Assembly: GCA_002224055.1 (NCBI GenBank)
Contig: AZLU01000179.1
Span: 20,977 to 84,976, forward strand
DNA from: Pezizomycotina sp. ARF18
Taxonomy: Eukaryota; Ascomycota
Direction: 5' to 3'
DNA: 64,000 bases
Within the stretch, counting starts at the first letter, position 1. Each line of letters starts with the position of its first letter. Under the pieces are notes generated by a model. That model searched no databases. It was not told the DNA's origin and saw nothing but the letters and a program-made list of their open reading frames with translations. This document shows, piece by piece, positions 58,228-64,000 of this stretch. The translations under genes were made by a program, and so were the position numbers.

Positions 58228-61200
58228 GTTGTAGATGATCTGGTAGAGAGAAAAGTGTTTATGTTTTGCTTTGTATGAGTATGCTTTGGTGGCTTTGTAT
58301 GAATGTGTTGCTTTGGAGGTAATGTTGCTTGCTGATGGTTCTGATGATGAGTTTGAATTCTGGATCCAAGAGGGACATGTTGTGTCCTTTATACTTGACA
58401 CGAGGGATTGATATCTACAACAGATGTATAACTTCAAGTTAGACGTAAGACTGCTCCCCGTTTCCGTCTTTCACGACGACCGCCTCATTTACCTCGTTGA
58501 CCGTTATGACCAGGGTGGTTACCGCCTCCGCATACCCCTTATGCAACACTTGGATGAAATCATCATCGCCAGGATGTGGGAGGAGCGAAGGAAGCAGGGG
58601 AAAATACTCGCGGTCGTATACTGATCAGTATTCGCGCAGAAGTTAGGTCATGAAACCGCGCGAATTTCTGACTTTTCATCCAGTGAAAGGTTATTGAATG
58701 GGGACTAAGCCTCAGTATATCTTACTATTGTCGTCTCCCTGGAAAACCAAATCGAGGGTATATAATGAGGCTTGTTCTCTATCCTTGTAAATGTCCTTGA
58801 AGAATCGGAGAAACGCGAAATTTTGGTTCCACATAAGAAAATAAAACGTCTGCCGAAGCTGTCCGGAAGTCAAAAGAAAAGCCCTTTTGCTAGGCCTTGG
58901 ATGCATGTAATATGATCGAAGCTGGGATGAAATCGTTTGGTAGTAGGGATTGCGGGGCCTGCCGCCTTACCCGGATTTAATGAAGCTTTCAGCGTCATCT
59001 TACTCGATAGACTGCGCCATTACCAAATCCATACCGTTGCTGACCGTTCTGTCCATAACAATACCGATTGTTTTCAACGGCTAATCGAATTCGACATTCC
59101 GATACGAGAATATAAAATCCGGGCCAACATGGCTTTGCGTATTAAATGGCCGAAGCTGCAGAACTCCAACCGTTTTCCGATCTTTTCCGCCCCACCTGTC
59201 AAAGATTATTAACCAATAAGAACCACGCGGTGACAAGTGTGGTAACTCGCCAGAATGTTCTCGTCCGGAAACGCCTTAACTATGAAAGATTTTTCTGTTA
59301 TCAAGCTTTTCTCATAAACCGAAAGGGTAAACATGCCATGGGTCCCGCTGCCTGATTTTCCAATCAAGGAATGTAGCAGCAGCCTGTTCATACTAAACCT
59401 GGTTCTCCCATACTGAGGCGGAGCTGACTCATGCGAAAGCCTCAATCGTACCTAGAGCGTAGAGCCCCGGTCAACGTTCAGGAGATCAGCATGCGACTCC
59501 AAGTCAAACCAGTAATTCGCGCAGTTGATGAACCGGTGGAAATCAATACTGAATGTCAGTTGTTAGATGCTTTCATATACATATACCAACACCGTCCAAT
59601 AGTAAGAAGTCTCCGATGACTTAGCGCTGTCAAACATAAATCTACAAAGCTGTTACGGCCGTAACATTACAGACCCACCAACGCGTTAACTGAATGGTAA
59701 ATTCTTACTGGAAAGGCCACGGTCCCGGGCTGTCAAAAGTAAGCTTGCAAGCTATTTTTGGCCCCGGCTGCTGGAGCTTATCCCTGAATTCTCTCTGTTA
59801 TTCCACACAAGAGAGCTATAAGCAGTGCTTTCTGCCTTTGCGGGTTCGCCGTCCAAGTTCCATCCCAGCCATCGCTTCAAGTTGACTAATTTCTTCCCCA
59901 TCTTACTTGGTATGAGACGTCAATCATGCGTAGTTTTATATTATAATTGTTTCACATACAAGCAAGAGACAAACTGATATACTGGATAGATTTACTGGCA
60001 GGAGATTCGCGGATACGCTGTATCGCTGATCTCTAGATTGATGAACCGGAATCTTCGCGTAGGCAGATAGGTTGATGCCCGAGACCTTCTTTTTGGCAGA
60101 AAGTCCTATGAACTATTTTCTAAAGCCCTCTCTAGGTATTCGCGGTACGTTATGGGCTCTACGGTTCTTGAAGATCAATCAGCATCTGATACATAATTTC
60201 ATATCTGCGAACAGCCAGGGCTGACAGGTGCCAGAGATGGCCAATATCTCCGATCCAAGCCGGTAGAGCTTCAGAAACATCACCAGTTGTGTGAATGGAA
60301 ACCAAGTAGCCGATGACTTTAAACTTCACTTCGGGGTACCCCCGATGTAATAATCATCGTGACAGATGAACATCCTCCATTGGCGTTAAGCATTGAAATT
60401 GCAATTACGGCTTGGCCTATCAAGTTTCACGTCGGACATGTGAAAGAGGCAGAGAGGCCCGGGTGATGATAGCCGTAAGGATTCATATTTAATGCAAACA
60501 GCGGAGTTGACTTATCCGAATTCGCGATATATCCGAACTCAATAGGGTTAAGACTAAAATGTTAGAGACCATTATCTTGCCCGGCCTCGGAAATGCATGA
60601 TCAGAATCAAGCTATCTTACAATTATACCTACCCCACCCCCTGCCATGAATCTATCAAATGGTTTGTTTGCTAGGCGGTTCCTCACTAGCTGCCTCCACT
60701 GGAAGCTAGGGCTACGAGGTGGGGAAGGATTATTATTTTTCTAGCAGAAATGAGAAAGATGGCCGGTGCATCATTAAAACCGATATCGGCAGGATGGAAG
60801 ATATGGTAACGAAATTTATAGTCATAATATAATAGCGATGGTGATAATGACATGGGCGGAATATTGCAATTGCTATTCTGGCAATATGGTCAGTAGTCAC
60901 TGGACCCTCCTGAGCCCAAGCATCGCACGACAAAAGTTATCAAGAATCCTATTGTAAGAAACGGCTGAGAAGCTCAAAACACTATCGCTCTTCCGTATCG
61001 GTACTTTGCAAAAAGCTATCCTCCCACTGCTAGATTTAAACTTTATACCGTTCATTGGATATAACGAGGCATTGAATGGAAACAACTTTGCCATACAACC
61101 CGTTGGAAATTGCAAAAAAAAGAATATATATATGTAGATAAGAGCGCCAATAGGATTTATCCACCGACAAGGCGCAATTTGAGCGTACGATGACAATACT

Positions 61201-61914
61201 TGAAGAGCAAATATGCACAACCGTGTCGGCGCGTTGTATGCACAAGCGGGCCAGTTTGGCATACCCGTTTAGGGCAAATTCCTTACCGTACCGGCACTTC
61301 TGGCTTTTTTTTTGGCTCCGCGGTTGAGGTCTCGCAATACTAGTGCAGTACCGATATGGAAGATTTCTATGGCGCTAAGACGTACATGCGGCCGTGTTTG
61401 GCACATCCTCCCGCCACCAATCTTCATACAGGGCCAGGCTTTTATTCGTTAAATTTGGTAGCTAGTCATAAAGGCGAACCACGACACCGGGGTATACCGG
61501 TGCGGCTGAGGTCTGTGGACCCTGTCGATCGATAGCGAGGCCGTAAGTGTAGCGGGGTGAAGAGTATTCATTTAATAGTCTCCAGATCTAGAGGTCGAGA
61601 GTGGAGTAGCTGCAACTCATCTGTTGAACATGTAGTAAACTGGAAACAAATACGATATCAAAAACAATCGAAGTCGGTATACAACGACCATCTACATGAA
61701 CCATCGGAGATCGGTTCCGTGTAGCTTGTTCTTCAAGAGCACCTTCCTCCATACAGAGTTTGCCAAAACAGTAGAAGGCTACCCTGAGCTTCAACATAAG
61801 GATCCTATGATAAATAGAGGGTCTCGGAACCCTTCCAAAACAATTTTCTTCTCCATCTCATCATCACAGCAGTCCAGAACAGAACACTTAACCATCTACA
61901 CTCTTCCTACCAAT
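58228..61914. other. Intergenic, about 3.7 kb, no supported gene
   Basis: Open frames up to 121 codons (60897-61262 -) lack domains. A 66-codon frame at 58424-58624 (+), with DVRLLPVSVFHDDRLIYLVD, has coding-like composition and could be a relict exon. No RIP tract or tRNA seen. Confidence 0.45.
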
Positions 61915-61944
61915 CCATCCAATATACTTCCATCCAATATACTT
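61915..61944 (+). repeat. 15-bp tandem duplication
   Basis: CCATCCAATATACTT twice without spacer (61915-61929, 61930-61944), about 50 bases upstream of the lectin-like start codon. Confidence 0.95.
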
Positions 61945-61995
61945 CGCGTTATGTACCAAATAACTACATTACTTTCTCCATCATCAATCATCAAT

Positions 61996-62830
61996 ATGGC
62001 CGCCAACGCTACTGCCTCTTGCCCCCCAACGGATCCGCATCCATAACTACACCCGCTAAACCATCCGTAAGAAACTCTTCGAAAGATAAATCTTATCTCA
62101 TGCTAATCTACCGTAGGCCCTATCGGGACCGTCGCCTTGACCTCGGTCACTCTTCCGGCCCTGGAGAAAGATGCCCCGAGGTGAACTTTGTCTTCAAGCT
62201 GAAGTTAAACAACAAAATTTACTGCGTCTCGGTAGCAACGAGGGCGTCTACGGCACCACTGTGTTCAGCAGAGGAATGCTGGAAACACAGATTACGCGGC
62301 TACCGCCACCGATAACTCCATGTGGCGGCAGCTGCGTGAAGGGATGGGAAGGAGCTGCCGAGGTACGTGCCTCTTTGTGTTGACTGACATGCCTTACTTT
62401 TGCCCACCGTGATCGTCCGCCTACTTTCATCTTGCAAATCACGTTTCCATGAAATTGTCTTAGTACATTACTAATGTCGGAAAATAGATTCGCATGTATT
62501 TCGTCGACCCGGTAAAGAAGATTCTTAGAGAATTCCGCTCCGAGGACGGGAAGCGCTGGACTGAAGGCAGTCTCAGCAAATGCAATTACGAGGTTGCGCC
62601 AAACTCCGGGGGCGTTACCGCCTCCCACGGATTCAACCAGGGTCTCAAGATGTTCTCACCCACAAAAATACCCGGATAACTTGTCTGAGGCTTATATTGA
62701 CACAAGGCTGGCAAGCGGGACTTGGACAATCTGGAGTTGGTTTAATTCCCCTAATCTATGGATCGAAGGGCTGCTATGGCCACTATCTGGCGAGAAAGGC
62801 GGAAGAGTTGTGAGGAGAGCAAGCTGTTGA
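61996..62830 (+). pseudogene. Possible fucose-lectin-like (AAL-type beta-propeller) protein, frameshifted
   Basis: From ATG 61996 the pieces are MAANATASCPP, then NGSASITTPAKPSVRNSSKD, GTVALTSVTLPALEKDAP, EVNFVFKLKLNNKIYCVSV, NEGVYGTTVFSRGMLETQIT and GWEGAAE at an intron donor (about 62362). The next exon gives IRMYFVDPVKKILREFRSED with GKRWTEGSLSKCNYEVAPNS, and after a shift near 62673 DNLSEAYIDTRLASGTWTIW. The pattern of 'IRxYxxDxxxxIxEF..D..W..G' and 'DNLxEAYxDT...GTWT' is what one expects of fungal fucose-binding lectin blades, soluble or secreted glycan-binding proteins. No signal peptide is evident. At least three frame changes. Assignment rests on motif style only. Confidence 0.42.
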
Positions 62831-63419
62831 GTGGAACCGAGGGATGGAGAGCATATTTAATTTTTCAATGCAATATTATTTTCATGTTCCTTGTATAAAG
62901 ATGTAGTTTCCTATCAAATTATTCAGTCTATATGAAATTTACTCGAATTGACAATTTATATTTATTAGTTTGTCCCACTATTCATGTCATTTAAGAATCT
63001 TTACTCTACTATGCTAGCTTTGCGGTTTTAGAGCTGTTAAGACCTATTCCCCCCGGCCCACACACTGAATCTCTGTTGTTATTTTCACCGCACTTAATGA
63101 CTCTCCAATCCTTGTATAGGAATTCTGACAGCGCTGAACTATTGCAAAATACGTAGATGATCTGCAGAAATAGGTTTCTATTGAAAGTGTTATTAGAAGC
63201 TTATCTAGCAAGACGCGTTATAAAAGGGGGTTTAACTTATGTATGTGCTTATATTCTTGCCATACAGTCAGTTAACATAATGTTGGGACACTTGCCTAAT
63301 TGGGAAGCGAAACCTCAAATCTATCAACCCACGATGTAGAAAATGTCTAATTACAAGGTCTAGAGCTATAATTAGCTATAATTAAAATACAATACAATCT
63401 AGATATATATCTATAAAAT
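62831..63419. other. Intergenic, AT-rich
   Basis: Nothing recognised. AT content rises towards the repeat at the right edge. Confidence 0.5.
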
Positions 63420-64000
63420 TTATAAGTTTAGTACTTATATAGCCCCCTTATTCTTTATACGGCGTTAACCCGTTACAGCTAGCTATCGCATAGCTTATTA
63501 ACTACCTTAATATCAATAGCCTCCCATTGCCTATACTGCCTCCTAAGCTCGTCTCTATATAAGGCCGTTTAGAAGGATCTAAAGGCCCTAAACCGACGGC
63601 GTAGACGCGCCTTTAGTATCGCCTACAAGTTCTTAATAGATTAAGATCCGACTATTTATAACCTAATCTAACTTAAAATCTTATTATTATTAAACTACTC
63701 TTGCGTACTTCCCGATAAATTAATATACGTTATCTATAATAGTACTCTATATCGTCTACGCCTAGATCGTCATAAAATAGAAGGAATTAGGTCTAAATAT
63801 TCGTCGACGTACTACCATATATTAAAACCGGCCGATCCGTCTACTCGTACGTCCTTAGGCGTACGCCGTTATAGCGTACGATAGGCCCTTCCGGCTATAC
63901 CGTAATATATACCTATATATAATCGACGTTTTAGGCGTTTAAAGCCGGCGTAAGATATTTTTATTATATTTATCGTTAATAGCGCGTCGACGTATATTTC
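63420..64000. repeat. RIP-mutated repeat, continues past the window
   Basis: From about 63540 the sequence has almost no CA or TG while keeping CG, CC and CT, like the copia element. All frames are broken by TAA/TAG. The family cannot be told; the left end is near 63420 by composition, not by a defined terminus. Confidence 0.7.

Overview
The window looks like nuclear DNA of a filamentous ascomycete. Genes carry short introns (about 50-220 bp) with GT..AG ends. Several families are typical of that group: fungal-type seven-helix 'rhodopsin' membrane proteins, a LaeA-like methyltransferase, a cytochrome P450, a NACHT/ankyrin protein and secreted Cys-containing proteins. One LTR retrotransposon has lost nearly all CpA/TpG dinucleotides, the mark of repeat-induced point mutation (RIP).

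Layout: 1-0.9 kb end of an unknown gene; 4.6-6.1 rhodopsin-like membrane protein (+); 7.1-9.05 cytochrome P450 (-); 10.5-12.3 glycine-rich-domain (DUF1399-like) protein (-); 16.0-16.6 small secreted protein (-); 17.36-22.45 RIP-mutated Ty1/copia element (-); 23.5-25.9 AAA ATPase (-); 28.2-29.5 second rhodopsin-like gene (-); 31.5-32.6 secreted Thr-rich protein (-); 35-36.2 metallopeptidase-like remnant (+); 36.6-38.4 F-box/LRR-like protein (+); 39.2-40.4 SAM methyltransferase (+); 40.7-41.8 arginine kinase (-); 43.9-45.7 unknown membrane protein (+); 46.2-46.9 DUF4291 protein (+); 47.2-49.0 and 50.8-52.3 third and fourth rhodopsin-like genes (-); 52.8-57.6 NACHT/ankyrin remnant (+) split by a ~0.8 kb foldback element; 57.8-58.2 Cys-rich secreted protein (-); 62.0-62.8 lectin-like protein (+); 63.4-64 edge of another RIP-mutated repeat.

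The dominant feature is that nearly every recognisable gene is broken by single-base frameshifts, and some by in-frame stops, although protein motifs and many splice sites survive. No open frame exceeds about 300 codons in 64 kb. This fits a decaying accessory region, an indel-rich unpolished assembly, or both. The two LTRs give a small internal check: they differ by many C/T and G/A transitions but only one indel over about 240 bp.

The most unexpected gene is a phosphagen kinase of the arginine kinase type, close to arthropod enzymes in its motifs, apparently intronless and heavily frameshifted, lying among ordinary fungal genes. I see no operon-like or biosynthetic cluster logic joining the genes. 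The shared themes are sensing and secretion (four rhodopsin-like receptors, secreted proteins, a lectin-like protein, a NLR-like protein), as expected of a fast-evolving accessory region.
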